A DNA stretch of 64,000 nucleotides from Pantoea dispersa (lineage in GTDB: Bacteria > Pseudomonadota > Gammaproteobacteria > Enterobacterales > Enterobacteriaceae), in NCBI RefSeq assembly GCF_014155765.1, contig NZ_SCKT01000009.1:1-64000 (forward strand), in the 5' to 3' direction. The notes under the pieces were generated by a model. It was not told where the DNA came from, searched no databases, and saw only the letters and a list, made by a program, of their open reading frames with translations. Position numbers and translations under genes: made by a program. The number at the start of each line of letters is the position of its first letter. The stretch's first letter is position 1. Below, one piece after another: positions 45,479 through 56,313 of this stretch.

Positions 45479-46408
45479 ATGGTAAAAATTTATGCACCGG
45501 CCTCGATAGGTAACGTCAGCGTCGGCTTTGATGTGCTGGGCGCGGCGGTTTCGCCGGTGGATGGCTCGCTGCTGGGCGACTGCGTGTCGGTCGAAGCGGC
45601 AGACCAGTTTAGCCTGCAGAATAAAGGGCGCTTTGTCAGCAAACTGCCCGCCGATCCGCAGGACAACATCGTTTACCAGTGCTGGCAGCGTTTCTGCCAG
45701 GCGATTGGTAAAGACGTTCCGGTGGCGATGACGCTGGAGAAAAACATGCCGATTGGTTCAGGCCTCGGTTCCAGCGCCTGCTCGGTGGTGGCCGGCCTGA
45801 TGGCGATGAATGAGTTCTGCGGCCAGCCGCTTAACGACACCGAGCTGCTGGCGCTGATGGGCGAGCTGGAAGGGCGCATCTCCGGCAGCGTGCACTATGA
45901 CAACGTCGCGCCGTGCTTCCTGGGCGGCGTACAGCTGATGATTGAAGAGAACGGGATCATCAGCCAGGAGGTGCCGTGCTTTGATGACTGGCTGTGGGTA
46001 ATGGCTTATCCGGGCATCAAAGTCTCCACGGCGGAAGCACGCGCCATCCTGCCGGCGCAGTATCGCAAGCAGGATGCCATCAAACATGGTCGTCTGCTGG
46101 CCGGCTTTATTCACGCCTGCCACACCCGTCAGCCGCTGCTGGCGGCTAAACTGATGCAGGATGTGATCGCCGAGCCGTATCGCACCAAACTGCTGCCGGG
46201 CTTTGCTGAGGCGCGGCAGGCTGCCAGCGACATCGGCGCGCTGGCCTGCGGGATTTCGGGCTCTGGCCCGACACTTTTCGCCGTTTGCAACGAGATGGCA
46301 ACGGCACAGCGGATGGCGGACTGGCTGAGCCAGCACTATCTGCAGAATGAGGAAGGCTTCGTCCATATCTGCCGTCTTGATACGGCTGGCGCACGTAAAC
46401 TGGGATAA
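45479..46408 (+). CDS. thrB: Homoserine kinase
   Basis: GHMP kinase that makes O-phosphohomoserine. 309 residues starting [22 protein letters not shown]-binding motif [17 protein letters not shown]; late [11 protein letters not shown] motif. I prefer the second of two adjacent ATGs (45476/45479), as in E. coli; the first overlaps the thrA stop. thrC starts 3 bases after the end. Confidence 0.96.
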   Translation: MVKIYAPASIGNVSVGFDVLGAAVSPVDGSLLGDCVSVEAADQFSLQNKGRFVSKLPADPQDNIVYQCWQRFCQAIGKDVPVAMTLEKNMPIGSGLGSSACSVVAGLMAMNEFCGQPLNDTELLALMGELEGRISGSVHYDNVAPCFLGGVQLMIEENGIISQEVPCFDDWLWVMAYPGIKVSTAEARAILPAQYRKQDAIKHGRLLAGFIHACHTRQPLLAAKLMQDVIAEPYRTKLLPGFAEARQAASDIGALACGISGSGPTLFAVCNEMATAQRMADWLSQHYLQNEEGFVHICRLDTAGARKLG

Positions 46409-46411
46409 CGC

Positions 46412-47695
46412 ATGAAACTCTACAACCTTAAGGATCATAACGAGCAGGTTAGCTTCGCGCAGGCCGTGAAACAGGGCCTCGGCTCGCAGCAGGGGCTGTT
46501 TTTCCCGCTGGAACTGCCGGAATTCGAGCTGACCGACATTGATGCGATGCTGGAGATGGATTTCGTCAGCCGCAGCAGCAAGATTCTCTCTGCTTACATC
46601 GGCGATGAAATTGCCGCGCACCAGCTGGCCGAGCGCGTGAAGAACGCCTTTGCTTTCCCGGCACCGGTGAGCCAGGTGAGCGACGATGTGGCCTGCCTCG
46701 AACTGTTCCACGGTCCGACGCTGGCGTTTAAAGATTTCGGCGGGCGCTTTATGGCGCAGATGCTGTCGTACGTGTCTGGCGCGGATGAGCAGATCACCAT
46801 TCTGACCGCGACCTCCGGCGATACCGGCGCAGCGGTGGCGCACGCGTTCTACGGCATGGAAAACGTGCGCGTGGTCATCCTCTATCCGCAGGGCAAAATC
46901 AGTCCGCTGCAGGAGAAGCTGTTCTGTACGCTGGGCGGCAACATTGAAACCATCGCGATCGATGGCGACTTCGATGCCTGTCAGGCGCTGGTTAAGCAGG
47001 CGTTTGATGACGAAGAGCTGAAAAAAGCCATCGGCCTGAATTCGGCTAACTCCATCAATATCAGCCGTCTGCTGGCACAGATTTGCTATTACTTCGAGGC
47101 GGTGGCGCAACTGCCGCAGGAGAAACGTAATCAGCTGGTGGTGTCGGTGCCAAGCGGCAACTTCGGCGATCTCACGGCCGGCTTGCTGGCGAAATCGCTC
47201 GGTCTGCCGATCAAGCGCTTTATCGCCGCGACCAACGCCAACGATACCGTGCCGCGCTTCCTTGCCGACGGTCAGTGGCAGCCGAACGCGACCGTGGCAA
47301 CGCTGTCGAACGCGATGGATGTCAGCCAGCCTAACAACTGGCCGCGCGTGGAAGAGCTGTTCCGCCGCAAAACCTGGCGCCTGACCGATCTGGCCTACGG
47401 CGCGGTGTCGGATGAGACCACCAAAGCCACCATGCGCGAGCTGGCAGAGCTGGGTTACCTGTCAGAACCGCACGCGGCGATTGCCTATCGTCTGCTGCGC
47501 GATCAGCTGCAGGAAGGGGAGTTTGGCCTGTTCCTCGGCACCGCGCATCCGGCGAAGTTTAAGGAGAGCGTGGAAGAGATTCTCGGCCAGCCGCTGCCGC
47601 TGCCGGAAGCGCTGGCCGCGCGCGCCGATTTGCCGCTGCTGTCGCATGCCATGAAGGCGGATTTCGCCGCGCTGCGGGCGTTTTTGCTGAAGTAA
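46412..47695 (+). CDS. thrC: Threonine synthase
   Basis: PLP enzyme that converts O-phosphohomoserine to threonine. 427 residues with the PLP lysine Lys107 in HGPTLAFKDFG, a phosphate loop TSGDTGAAVAHAF, and VPSGNFGDL. Length and residue positions match E. coli ThrC. Last gene of thrLABC, followed by a terminator. Confidence 0.97.
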   Translation: MKLYNLKDHNEQVSFAQAVKQGLGSQQGLFFPLELPEFELTDIDAMLEMDFVSRSSKILSAYIGDEIAAHQLAERVKNAFAFPAPVSQVSDDVACLELFHGPTLAFKDFGGRFMAQMLSYVSGADEQITILTATSGDTGAAVAHAFYGMENVRVVILYPQGKISPLQEKLFCTLGGNIETIAIDGDFDACQALVKQAFDDEELKKAIGLNSANSINISRLLAQICYYFEAVAQLPQEKRNQLVVSVPSGNFGDLTAGLLAKSLGLPIKRFIAATNANDTVPRFLADGQWQPNATVATLSNAMDVSQPNNWPRVEELFRRKTWRLTDLAYGAVSDETTKATMRELAELGYLSEPHAAIAYRLLRDQLQEGEFGLFLGTAHPAKFKESVEEILGQPLPLPEALAARADLPLLSHAMKADFAALRAFLLK

Positions 47696-47701
47696 ATACC
47701 C

Positions 47702-47736
47702 AACGGGCCGGTCACATCGGCCCGTTATGCATTTTT
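47702..47736 (+). terminator. thr operon terminator
   Basis: AACGGGCCG-GTCACAT-CGGCCCGTT hairpin, then ATGCATTTTT, 7 bases after thrC. Confidence 0.85.
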
Positions 47737-47814
47737 ATCGCGGCGCGATTTAACGCGCGGGTTTTTAACAGACGCGCATTAATTTGCGCCGCTACGATTC
47801 AGGTGAAGCTGGCG

Positions 47815-48588
47815 TTATTGCTCGCGGCGCTTAAATACCAGCTCGTTACCCTTACTCTCCGCCGCATCAAAGAAATAACCGTCAACATCAAACTTCTTCA
47901 GCTGCGTCGGTTTTGTCAGGCGCTTCTCAATCACGTAACGGCTCATCAGGCCACGCGCCTTCTTGGCGTAGAAACTGATCACCTTGAACTTACCGTTTTT
48001 CTCATCGAGGAACACCGGCTTAACCAGCTCGGCATTCAGCTGCTTCGGCTTGATGGCTTTGAAATACTCATCGGAGGCGAGGTTGATCAGCACGTCATCG
48101 CCCTGTTCCGCCAGCGCGTCGTTGAGCTTTTGCGTCAGCAGGTCGCCCCAGAAGCTGTAGAGATCTTTGCCGGCCGGATTCGCCAGTTTGATGCCCATCT
48201 CTAAGCGGTACGGCTGCATCAAATCCAGCGGGCGCAGCAGGCCATACAGACCCGAAAGCATACGCAGGTGTTTTTGGGCAAAATCAAAGTCGGCTTCGCT
48301 GAAGGTCTCGGCCTGCAAACCGGTATAAACATCACCTTTGAAGGCCAGAATTGCCTGCCGCGCATTATCGGGTGAGAAGGGCGGCTGCCACTGGCTGAAA
48401 CGGTCGGCGTTGAGGTGCGCCAGTTTGTCGCTGATGCCCATCAGCGAAGCGATTTGCGCCGGGGAAAGATCGCGCGCCACGTCAATCAGCTGCTGTGATT
48501 TTTCTAACAGCGCCGGTTGGGTAAACCGTGACGTTGCCAGCGGGCTTTCATAATCCAGTGTCTTGGCTGGCGAGATAACCATCAGCAT
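47815..48588 (-). CDS. yaaA: Peroxide stress protein YaaA
   Basis: About 257 residues starting [17 protein letters not shown], as in E. coli YaaA; the longer frame to 48714 is intergenic. Conserved blocks [18 protein letters not shown] and [15 protein letters not shown] are typical of DUF328. In E. coli it limits free iron and protects DNA during peroxide stress as part of the OxyR regulon. Convergent with thrC. Confidence 0.95.
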   Translation of the reverse strand: MLMVISPAKTLDYESPLATSRFTQPALLEKSQQLIDVARDLSPAQIASLMGISDKLAHLNADRFSQWQPPFSPDNARQAILAFKGDVYTGLQAETFSEADFDFAQKHLRMLSGLYGLLRPLDLMQPYRLEMGIKLANPAGKDLYSFWGDLLTQKLNDALAEQGDDVLINLASDEYFKAIKPKQLNAELVKPVFLDEKNGKFKVISFYAKKARGLMSRYVIEKRLTKPTQLKKFDVDGYFFDAAESKGNELVFKRREQ

Positions 48589-48800
48589 TGTGTCTGTCCT
48601 CGTTGACCCGCTGTTTTCAGGGGATGGATGGGAAAAATGTCGCGACGAGTGTAGCAAAAAAGCTGCACGGATCGGCAAATCGCTCCCATTTGTTAGCGCT
48701 ATCGTAAAGGGCACGCGGCGATGTTGCGCCGCTTAGCCTGCGTGATATTATCGCAACAGCCTTTTACACCCTGACAGTCAACTTAAGAGAAAAGAGAACC

Positions 48801-49754
48801 ATGACGGACAAACTTACTTCCTTGCGTCAGCTGACTACTGTGGTCGCCGACACCGGTGATATCGCGGCAATGAAACTCTACCAACCGCAGGACGCCACCA
48901 CTAACCCTTCTTTGATCCTCAACGCTGCGCAAATCCCTGAATACCGCAAACTGATTGACGAAGCCATTAGCTGGGCACGTCAGCAGAGCAGCAACAAAGA
49001 AGAGCAGCTGGCGCTGGTTTCTGACAAGCTGGCCGTCAACATTGGTCTGGAAATTCTCAAACTGATCCCGGGACGTATCTCTACTGAAGTTGACGCGCGT
49101 CTCTCTTACGACACCGAAGCGAGCATCGCGAAAGCACGCAGCCTGATCAAACTGTACAACGATGCCGGCATCAGCAACGATCGTATTCTGATCAAACTGG
49201 CCTCAACCTGGCAGGGCATCCGCGCGGCGGAGCAGCTGGAGAAAGAAGGCATCAACTGTAACCTGACGCTGCTGTTCTCCTTCGCCCAGGCGCGTGCCTG
49301 TGCCGAAGCGGGCGTGTTCCTGATTTCGCCATTTGTTGGCCGTATCCTCGACTGGTACAAGCAGAACACCGACAAGAAAGAGTACGCAGCGCATGAAGAT
49401 CCAGGCGTGGTATCCGTGTCTGAGATCTACAACTACTACAAGCAGCACGGCTATGAAACCGTGGTGATGGGCGCCAGCTTCCGTAACGTCGGCGAAATCA
49501 TCGAGCTGGCCGGTTGCGACCGCCTGACTATCTCCCCGGGCCTGCTGAAAGAGCTGGCCGAGAGCGAAGGCAGCGTAGAGCGTAAACTGAGCTACAGCGG
49601 CGAAGTGAAAGCGCGTCCGGCTAAAATGACCGAAGCGGAATTCCTGTGGCAGCACAACCAGGATCCAATGGCGGTGACCAAACTGGCCGAAGGTATCCGC
49701 AACTTTGCCATCGACCAGGGCAAACTTGAGAAGATGATCGCCGAACTGCTGTAA
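48801..49754 (+). CDS. talB: Transaldolase B
   Basis: Pentose-phosphate enzyme that moves a dihydroxyacetone unit between sugar phosphates. 317 residues, the E. coli length. Schiff-base Lys in [12 protein letters not shown] (about 132), DATTNPSL near the start. ATG follows AGAGAAAAGAGA. In E. coli yaaJ separates yaaA and talB; here it is missing. Confidence 0.97.
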   Translation: MTDKLTSLRQLTTVVADTGDIAAMKLYQPQDATTNPSLILNAAQIPEYRKLIDEAISWARQQSSNKEEQLALVSDKLAVNIGLEILKLIPGRISTEVDARLSYDTEASIAKARSLIKLYNDAGISNDRILIKLASTWQGIRAAEQLEKEGINCNLTLLFSFAQARACAEAGVFLISPFVGRILDWYKQNTDKKEYAAHEDPGVVSVSEIYNYYKQHGYETVVMGASFRNVGEIIELAGCDRLTISPGLLKELAESEGSVERKLSYSGEVKARPAKMTEAEFLWQHNQDPMAVTKLAEGIRNFAIDQGKLEKMIAELL

Positions 49755-49763
49755 GGTGATGTG

Positions 49764-49792
49764 CCGTGGCGGCTGCCGGTCGCCACGGTTTT
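49764..49792 (+). terminator. talB terminator
   Basis: CCGTGGCG-GCTGCCGGT-CGCCACGG hairpin followed by TTTTC, just after the talB stop. Confidence 0.75.
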
Positions 49793-49878
49793 CGCGTTTC
49801 CCTCGCTGATGCTTTGTATTATCCTTTCTGCCATTCCCCTTTTTCTCACCGCCCCGCGGTCAACACAGCGATAACTCT

Positions 49879-50466
49879 ATGGATACTTTACGTATTGGCT
49901 TAATTTCCGTGTCCGATCGGGCCGCTAACGGCATCTATCAGGATCAGGGCATTCCGGCGCTGGAAAGCTGGCTGAGCGCTGCGCTGGCGACACCGTTTGA
50001 GATTGACACCCGCCTGGTTCCGGATGAACAGCCGATGATTGAGCAGGCGATTTGCGAGCTGGTCGACGAACGTTTTTGCCACCTGGTGCTGACCACCGGC
50101 GGTACCGGTCCGGCCCGGCGCGACGTCACGCCGGATGCGACCTTAGCGGTAGCCGACCGCGAGATGCCCGGCTTTGGCGAGCAGATGCGGCAGATTAGCC
50201 TGCAGTTTGTGCCGACCGCGATTCTGTCACGCCAGGTGGGCGTGATCCGCAAGCAGTCGCTGATCCTCAATCTGCCGGGACAGCCGAAATCGATTAAAGA
50301 GACGCTAGAAGGGTTGAAAGCGGATGACGGCACGGTGAAAGTGCCAGGGATTTTCGCGGCTGTACCCTATTGTTTACAGCTGCTGGAAGGGCCTTACGTC
50401 GAAACCCACCCGGAGGTGGTAGCAGCTTTTCGCCCGAAAAGCGCACGACGTGAGACAAACGTCTGA
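49879..50466 (+). CDS. mog: Molybdopterin adenylyltransferase
   Basis: Adenylates molybdopterin before metal insertion. 195 residues with the MoaB/Mog signature LVLTTGGTGPARRDVTP and the MoCF motif region LNLPGQPKSIKETL. Starts MDTLRIGLISVSDRAANG. Same place as in E. coli, downstream of talB. Confidence 0.95.
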   Translation: MDTLRIGLISVSDRAANGIYQDQGIPALESWLSAALATPFEIDTRLVPDEQPMIEQAICELVDERFCHLVLTTGGTGPARRDVTPDATLAVADREMPGFGEQMRQISLQFVPTAILSRQVGVIRKQSLILNLPGQPKSIKETLEGLKADDGTVKVPGIFAAVPYCLQLLEGPYVETHPEVVAAFRPKSARRETNV

Positions 50467-50555
50467 AAATTGCCGTTTTCAGGCATAAAATGCAGAGTGA
50501 CTGGTGTGGCAAAATATTGACGGTATAGTAACTGAAGCTTTACAACTATACTGAC

Positions 50556-51890
50556 ATGGCCTCTGGATACCGCACTCTTATGGATTCGCTGACAACGCGT
50601 CGACTCAACCGCCAGGACTACAAAACCCTGGCGCTGGCTGCCCTGGGCGGGGCGCTGGAATTCTACGATTTTATCATCTTCGTCTTCTTCGCTGCGGTGA
50701 TTGGCGAGCTGTTCTTTCCGCCAGACATCCCGGAATGGCTGCGTCAGGTGCAGACGTTTGCCATCTTCGCCGCCGGTTATCTGGCGCGTCCGCTGGGCGG
50801 CATCATCATGGCGCACTTTGGCGACAAAGTCGGGCGCAAGAAGATGTTCAGCCTGAGTATTCTGCTGATGGCGCTGCCGACGCTGGCGATGGGGGCGCTG
50901 CCCACCTACGCCAGCATTGGCATTGCCGCACCGTTACTGATGTTGCTGATGCGCGTGCTGCAGGGCGCGGCCATTGGCGGCGAGGTGCCGGGCGCGTGGG
51001 TGTTTGTTGCGGAGCATGTGCCGGAAAAGCGCATCGGCTTTGCCTGCGGCACGCTGACTGCAGGCTTAACCGCCGGCATTCTGCTCGGGTCGCTGGTGGC
51101 GACGGTGCTGAATACTTCGCTCTCGCCGGCGGCGATACGCGATCACGGCTGGCGCATTCCTTTCTTCCTCGGCGGCCTGTTTGGCCTGCTGGCGATGTAT
51201 CTGCGTCGCTGGCTGCATGAAACCCCGGTATTTCGTCAGATGCAGCAGCGCAAAGCGCTGGCGGAAAAACTGCCGCTACAGACCATTCTCGCCAGCCATA
51301 AGCGCGGTATTGCGGTGTCGATGCTGCTTACCTGGCTATTATCAGCCTGTATTGTGGTGGTGATTCTGATGGCGCCGACGCTGATGCAGAAGCAGCATGG
51401 CGTGCCGGCGGCGCTCAGTCTGCAGGCCAACAGTTTCGCGACCGTGATGCTGCTGATCGGCTGCGTGCTGGCGGGCTGGATTGTCGATCGCTACGGTGCG
51501 GCGCGTACCTTACTGATTGGTTCGCTGCTGCTGGCGCTGTGCAGCTGGAGCTTTTTCCAGCAGCTTGGCGGCACGCCGCAGATGCTGTTCATCTGGTACG
51601 GTCTGGCGGGACTGAGCGTGGGCGTGGTCGGCGTGGTGCCGTTTGTTATGGTGCGGGCGTTTCCGGCGGCGGTGCGCTTCACCGGCATTTCCTTCTCTTA
51701 CAACGTGTCGTATGCCATCTTTGGCGGTCTGACGCCGATCAGTGTGACGCTGATGATGTCGCTGACGCCGATGGCGCCGGCCTGGTACGTGCTGGCGCTG
51801 GCGCTGATCGGCATGCTGGTGGCGCTGTGGTTATGGCATGACAGCCGCCAGGCTAATGCGCAGCTGGATGTCTCGCTGCATTCATCGTAA
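50556..51890 (+). CDS. MFS transporter (metabolite:H+ symporter type)
   Basis: 444 residues with about 12 hydrophobic segments. The N-terminal block ALGGALEFYDFIIFVFFA and the loop GDKVGRKKMFSLSILLMALP (MFS motif A) resemble the MHS subfamily (ProP/YhjE-like), as does the motif RVLQGAAIGGEVPGAW. The substrate cannot be told from sequence; organic acids, osmolytes or amino acids are usual. It stands where E. coli has other genes, between mog and satP. Met at 50580 (MDSLTTRR) is an alternative start; neither has a strong ribosome site. Confidence 0.88.
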   Translation: MASGYRTLMDSLTTRRLNRQDYKTLALAALGGALEFYDFIIFVFFAAVIGELFFPPDIPEWLRQVQTFAIFAAGYLARPLGGIIMAHFGDKVGRKKMFSLSILLMALPTLAMGALPTYASIGIAAPLLMLLMRVLQGAAIGGEVPGAWVFVAEHVPEKRIGFACGTLTAGLTAGILLGSLVATVLNTSLSPAAIRDHGWRIPFFLGGLFGLLAMYLRRWLHETPVFRQMQQRKALAEKLPLQTILASHKRGIAVSMLLTWLLSACIVVVILMAPTLMQKQHGVPAALSLQANSFATVMLLIGCVLAGWIVDRYGAARTLLIGSLLLALCSWSFFQQLGGTPQMLFIWYGLAGLSVGVVGVVPFVMVRAFPAAVRFTGISFSYNVSYAIFGGLTPISVTLMMSLTPMAPAWYVLALALIGMLVALWLWHDSRQANAQLDVSLHSS

Positions 51891-51895
51891 TGGCA

Positions 51896-51923
51896 GCGCG
51901 CGGAGCGGCATGGCTCCGCGCGC
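51896..51923. terminator. Hairpin between convergent MFS gene and satP
   Basis: GCGCGCGGAGC...GCTCCGCGCGC, strong stem of 11 pairs with a short loop and no T run. Likely serves both convergent genes. Confidence 0.6.
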
Positions 51924-51929
51924 AGTTGA

Positions 51930-52490
51930 TTACTCGCCAATCGGCAACACGCTGCGCTCAAACTTCTCGTTCAGCACTTCGCCCATCGCCAGATAAAAGG
52001 CGCTGGCACCACAGACGATGCCCACCCAGCCGGCGATGCGCAGCAGCGCCGCGTGATCCAGCAGATGGCCGATAGCCAGCAGCGCAAACAGCAGCGTCAG
52101 GCTGGCAAACACAAACTGCAGCACTTTTGCGGCCCGCAGCGTGCCAAAGAACAGAAACAGCGTGAAGAGGCCCCACAGTGCCAGATAAGCGCCGAGGAAA
52201 TGGCCATCGGCGGCGGCAGCCAGTCCCATTTTTGGCAGCAGCAGAATCGCCACCAGCGTCAGCCAGAAGCTGCCGTAGGAGGTAAAGGCGGTCAGGCCGA
52301 AGGTGTTGCCTTTTTTATACTCCAGCAGCCCGGCAAGGATTTGCGCGATGCCGCCATAAAAGAGGCCCATCGCCAGGATAATCACATCCATTTCAAACAG
52401 ACCGGTGTTGTGTAAGTTGAGCAGGATGGTGGTCATACCAAAACCCATCAGGCCCAGTGGGGCGGGATTCGCCAGCGTGGTGTTGCCCAT
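51930..52490 (-). CDS. satP: Succinate-acetate/proton symporter SatP
   Basis: 186 residues, six hydrophobic segments, with the AceTr-family signature NPAPLGLMGFGMTT at the N-terminus and FYGGIAQILAGLLEYKKGNTF. E. coli SatP (YaaH) imports acetate and succinate. Conserved order with mog and dnaK. Confidence 0.94.
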   Translation of the reverse strand: MGNTTLANPAPLGLMGFGMTTILLNLHNTGLFEMDVIILAMGLFYGGIAQILAGLLEYKKGNTFGLTAFTSYGSFWLTLVAILLLPKMGLAAAADGHFLGAYLALWGLFTLFLFFGTLRAAKVLQFVFASLTLLFALLAIGHLLDHAALLRIAGWVGIVCGASAFYLAMGEVLNEKFERSVLPIGE

Positions 52491-52637
52491 AATTCCTCAG
52501 CAGCAGCGTTATTGTTTATTGGTTTAACGCCCGCGCCAACAGCGGTGGGGCGCGGGGCGCTGCATCATAATCAGGTGGCTTTTGCCGCACTTTGATCTCA
52601 CGCGGTAAGAGAATCTAAATTTTTTTTAGTTTTAACC

Positions 52638-52665
52638 CTTGATGCGCTTCGAAGCGGCCCCATTT
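52638..52665 (+). promoter_or_regulatory. Sigma-32 heat-shock promoter P1 of dnaK
   Basis: CTTGATG (52638-52644), 13-base spacer, CCCCATTT (52658-52665): a close match to the sigma-32 consensus and to the E. coli dnaK P1, about 110 bases before the start codon. Confidence 0.9.
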
Positions 52666-52711
52666 AGTTGTCATCAAGCATTGTGAGGCAGCAAAAAAAT
52701 CTGCCGCAGCA

Positions 52712-52739
52712 GTTGAAAGTGGTCAGCGTGACCGCATCT
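52712..52739 (+). promoter_or_regulatory. Second sigma-32-like promoter of dnaK
   Basis: GTTGAAA (52712-52718), 13-base spacer, CCGCATCT (52732-52739). Weaker, but in the place of E. coli dnaK P2. Confidence 0.65.
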
Positions 52740-52787
52740 CTGCTTCACAACCCAATTTGGCAAAGAATTTAAGTGGGAGACGTTTAG

Positions 52788-54698
52788 ATGGGTAAGATTA
52801 TTGGTATTGACCTGGGTACAACCAACTCATGTGTGGCGATTATGGACGGTGGCAAAGCACGCGTGCTTGAAAACGCCGAAGGCGATCGCACCACACCGTC
52901 AATCATTGCATATACCGGGGATGGCGAAACTCTGGTCGGTCAACCGGCTAAACGTCAGGCGGTGACCAACCCGCAGAACACCCTGTTTGCAATCAAGCGC
53001 CTGATCGGCCGTCGTTTCCAGGACGAAGAAGTGCAGCGTGATATTAAAATCATGCCGTACAAAATCATCGGTTCTGACAACGGTGACGCCTGGCTGGACG
53101 TGAAAGGCCAGAAAATGGCACCGCCGCAGATCTCTGCAGAAGTGCTGAAAAAAATGAAGAAAACCGCGGAAGATTTCCTCGGTGAGCCGGTGACCGAAGC
53201 GGTTATCACCGTACCAGCCTACTTCAACGATGCGCAGCGTCAGGCGACCAAAGACGCCGGCCGTATCGCGGGTCTGGACGTAAAACGTATCATCAACGAA
53301 CCGACCGCAGCGGCACTGGCTTACGGCCTGGATAAAGGTCAGGGCAACCGCACCATCGCGGTATATGACCTGGGTGGCGGTACCTTCGATATCTCTATCA
53401 TTGAGATCGACGAAGTCGACGGCGAGAAAACCTTTGAAGTACTGGCGACCAACGGTGATACCCACCTGGGTGGTGAAGACTTCGACAGCCGTCTGATCAA
53501 CTACCTGGTTGCCGAATTCAAGAAAGATCAGGGCATCGATCTGCACAACGATCCGCTGGCGATGCAGCGCCTGAAAGAAGCGGCAGAGAAAGCGAAAATC
53601 GAGCTCTCTTCTGCGCAGCAGACCGACGTTAACCTGCCGTACATCACGGCGGATGCGACTGGTCCTAAGCACCTGAACATTAAAGTGACCCGCGCGAAGC
53701 TGGAATCACTGGTGGAAGATCTGGTTACCCGTTCGATTGAGCCGCTGAAAGTGGCGCTGAATGACGCTGGTCTGTCGGTTTCTGACATCAACGACGTGAT
53801 CCTGGTTGGTGGTCAGACGCGTATGCCAATGGTGCAGGCGAAAGTGGCGGAGTTCTTCGGTAAAGAGCCACGTAAAGACGTGAACCCGGACGAAGCAGTC
53901 GCTGTGGGTGCTGCGGTACAGGGCGGCGTGCTGGCCGGTGAAGTAAAAGACGTTCTGCTGCTGGACGTGACCCCGCTGTCGCTGGGTATCGAAACCATGG
54001 GTGGCGTGATGACGTCGCTGATCAGCAAGAACACCACGATCCCAACCAAGCACAGCCAGGTGTTCTCGACTGCTGAAGACAACCAGTCTGCCGTGACCAT
54101 TCACGTGCTGCAGGGTGAGCGTAAGCGTTCGGCGGATAACAAATCGCTGGGCCAGTTCAACCTCGACGGTATTCAGCCAGCGCCGCGCGGTATGCCACAG
54201 ATCGAAGTGACCTTTGACATCGATGCTGACGGTATTCTGCACGTGTCTGCGAAGGACAAAAACAGCGGTAAAGAGCAGAAGATCACCATCAAAGCTTCTT
54301 CTGGCCTGAACGAGGAAGAGATCGAAAAAATGGTTCGTGACGCGGAAGCTAACGCCGAGTCAGACCGTAAATTCGAAGAGCTGGTGCAGACGCGCAACCA
54401 GGGTGACCAGATTGCGCACAGCACGCGTAAGCAGCTGGATGAAGCCGGTGACAAACTGTCAGCGGAAGACAAAGCACCGATCGAGTCTGCCCTGAACGAG
54501 CTGAACACCGCGCTGAAAGGCGAAGATAAAGCAGAAATCGAAGCCAAAATGCAGGCGCTGATGGAAGTGTCCAGCAAGCTGATGGAACTGGCGCAGCAAC
54601 AGGCTCAGGCCGGCGCAGCGGATGCCGGCGACGCTTCGGCGAAGAAAGATGACGACGTTGTCGACGCTGAATTCGAAGAAGTGAAAGATAAAAAATAA
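52788..54698 (+). CDS. dnaK: Hsp70 chaperone DnaK
   Basis: ATP-driven protein-folding chaperone. 636 residues: ATPase domain ([17 protein letters not shown] at the start, [14 protein letters not shown] near 190, [10 protein letters not shown] near 340), substrate-binding domain from about 390, helical lid and acidic tail ending [15 protein letters not shown]. Works with DnaJ, encoded just downstream, and with GrpE elsewhere. Heat-shock control is shown by the sigma-32 promoters. Confidence 0.98.
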   Translation: MGKIIGIDLGTTNSCVAIMDGGKARVLENAEGDRTTPSIIAYTGDGETLVGQPAKRQAVTNPQNTLFAIKRLIGRRFQDEEVQRDIKIMPYKIIGSDNGDAWLDVKGQKMAPPQISAEVLKKMKKTAEDFLGEPVTEAVITVPAYFNDAQRQATKDAGRIAGLDVKRIINEPTAAALAYGLDKGQGNRTIAVYDLGGGTFDISIIEIDEVDGEKTFEVLATNGDTHLGGEDFDSRLINYLVAEFKKDQGIDLHNDPLAMQRLKEAAEKAKIELSSAQQTDVNLPYITADATGPKHLNIKVTRAKLESLVEDLVTRSIEPLKVALNDAGLSVSDINDVILVGGQTRMPMVQAKVAEFFGKEPRKDVNPDEAVAVGAAVQGGVLAGEVKDVLLLDVTPLSLGIETMGGVMTSLISKNTTIPTKHSQVFSTAEDNQSAVTIHVLQGERKRSADNKSLGQFNLDGIQPAPRGMPQIEVTFDIDADGILHVSAKDKNSGKEQKITIKASSGLNEEEIEKMVRDAEANAESDRKFEELVQTRNQGDQIAHSTRKQLDEAGDKLSAEDKAPIESALNELNTALKGEDKAEIEAKMQALMEVSSKLMELAQQQAQAGAADAGDASAKKDDDVVDAEFEEVKDKK

Positions 54699-54745
54699 TT
54701 GCCCCTGACCGGGCGCGACGGCTGGCCTGACAGCCGTTGAAACCA

Positions 54746-54778
54746 GCACGGGCGTCGGAGATCTCTCCACGCCCGTGC
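54746..54778 (+). promoter_or_regulatory. Strong hairpin in the dnaK-dnaJ gap
   Basis: GCACGGGCGT-CGGAGA-TC-TCTCC-ACGCCCGTGC forms a nearly continuous stem and has no T run. It may be an RNA processing or partial-attenuation signal that sets the DnaK:DnaJ ratio. Confidence 0.6.
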
Positions 54779-54801
54779 GATCATGTTAAGGGCAGAGAAA
54801 A

Positions 54802-55938
54802 ATGGCTAAGAGTGATTTTTACGAGATCTTAGGCGTCTCAAAATCCGCCGATGAGCGCGAAATCAAAAAGGCCTATAAGCGCCTGGCGATGAAGTATCAC
54901 CCGGACCGTAATCCGGGCGATAAAGAGGCCGAGACGAAATTCAAAGAGGTCAAGGAAGCCTACGAGATCCTTACCGATGCGCAGAAGCGTGCAGCTTACG
55001 ATCAGTACGGTCATGCGGCGTTTGAGCAGGGCGGTGGTGGCGGCTTCGGCGGCGGCTTTGGTGGCGGCGGTGCCGACTTCAGCGATATCTTTGGCGACGT
55101 GTTCGGCGATATCTTTGGTGGTGGTCGCCGTCAGCGCGCCTCACGCGGCGCCGATTTACGCTACAACATGGAACTGACGCTGGAAGAAGCGGTACGCGGC
55201 GTGACCAAAGAGATCCGCATTCCAACGCTGGAAGAGTGTGATGTCTGCCACGGCAGCGGCGCCAAAGCGGGCACCCAGCCGCAGACCTGTCCGACCTGTC
55301 ACGGTGCGGGCCAGGTACAGATGCGTCAGGGCTTCTTTACCGTGCAGCAAGCCTGTCCGACCTGTCACGGTCGCGGCTCGGTGATTAAAGATCCGTGCAA
55401 CGCCTGTCACGGCCACGGCCGCGTTGAGCGCCAGAAAACGCTGTCGGTGAAAATCCCGGCGGGCGTCGATACCGGCGACCGTATCCGCCTCAGCGGAGAA
55501 GGTGAAGCGGGTGAGCATGGCGCACCGGCTGGCGATCTGTACGTGCAGGTTTCGGTGAAGAAACACCCGATCTTCGAGCGTGAAGATAACAACCTGTACT
55601 GCGAAGTGCCGATCAACTTTGCCATGGCAGCGCTGGGCGGCGAGATTGAAGTGCCGACGCTCGACGGTCGCGTGAAGCTGAAAGTGCCGGCAGAAACCCA
55701 GACCGGCAAGCTGTTCCGCATGCGCGGCAAAGGCGTGAAGTCGGTGCGCGGCGGTGCGGTCGGCGATCTGCTGTGTCGCGTGGTGGTGGAAACCCCGGTC
55801 AGCCTCAACGACAAGCAAAAAGCGCTGCTGCGCGAGCTGGAAGAGAGCTTCGGCGGACCTACCGGCGAGAAAAACAGCCCGCGTTCGAAAAGCTTCTTCG
55901 ACGGCGTAAAGAAGTTCTTTGACGATCTGACCCGCTAA
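54802..55938 (+). CDS. dnaJ: Hsp40 co-chaperone DnaJ
   Basis: Stimulates DnaK ATPase and delivers clients. 378 residues: J domain with HPD at 33-35, Gly/Phe-rich region (about 75-110), four CxxCxGxG zinc motifs ([32 protein letters not shown]), and the C-terminal client-binding domain. Same operon as dnaK. Confidence 0.98.
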   Translation: MAKSDFYEILGVSKSADEREIKKAYKRLAMKYHPDRNPGDKEAETKFKEVKEAYEILTDAQKRAAYDQYGHAAFEQGGGGGFGGGFGGGGADFSDIFGDVFGDIFGGGRRQRASRGADLRYNMELTLEEAVRGVTKEIRIPTLEECDVCHGSGAKAGTQPQTCPTCHGAGQVQMRQGFFTVQQACPTCHGRGSVIKDPCNACHGHGRVERQKTLSVKIPAGVDTGDRIRLSGEGEAGEHGAPAGDLYVQVSVKKHPIFEREDNNLYCEVPINFAMAALGGEIEVPTLDGRVKLKVPAETQTGKLFRMRGKGVKSVRGGAVGDLLCRVVVETPVSLNDKQKALLRELEESFGGPTGEKNSPRSKSFFDGVKKFFDDLTR

Positions 55939-55959
55939 TCGGGTGCGCAGACAGTAACA

Positions 55960-55987
55960 AGCGGAGAGGCAACTCTCCGCTTTTTTT
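55960..55987 (+). terminator. dnaJ terminator
   Basis: AGCGGAGAG-GCAA-CTCTCCGCT followed by seven T, 21 bases after dnaJ. Confidence 0.92.
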
Positions 55988-56085
55988 ATGCGCAGTTCTG
56001 CTGTGCAAATACTCAACGGCATTGTTTTTCGTCATTCACATCCCTGACAGCCGTTACCTTTCAAAAATACGCTGACACGCTGTAG

Positions 56086-56105
56086 GGGCGCCATTTATGG
56101 CGACC
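56086..56105. repeat. 20-bp palindromic repeat
   Basis: GGGCGCCATTTATGGCGACC preceded by GTAG, a member of the repeat family at 38941 and 39013. Lies in the 375-bp gap between dnaJ and the ferric reductase gene, which otherwise holds the dnaJ terminator and a Fur box. Confidence 0.72.
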
Positions 56106-56225
56106 TCAAGCCGTGAAAATCCCCGCCAACAAACGCCCCCTCACATTGCAAAAACTGGTTCCGTTTTCGCCAATAGCATTTTTCGGCATTGCGTCGAAAA
56201 TATATCATAGGTATCTTGCAAGGCG

Positions 56226-56244
56226 TTTAATGAGAATGATTTTC
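56226..56244. promoter_or_regulatory. Fur box upstream of the siderophore-interacting protein gene
   Basis: TTTAATGAGAATGATTTTC matches the 19-bp Fur consensus at about 14 positions, 70 bases before the TTG start. Implies repression by iron. Confidence 0.75.
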
Positions 56245-56313
56245 GATAACATGCACCATCAGCGGTGTGCGGCAGCGCAGTAGCGCGGGACCGTCGCTGC
56301 AGGGAGAGAAACG

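Noticed and set aside
45758-47110. 450-codon minus-strand frame across thrB and thrC
   Set aside because: It spans two established genes on the other strand and has no family resemblance.
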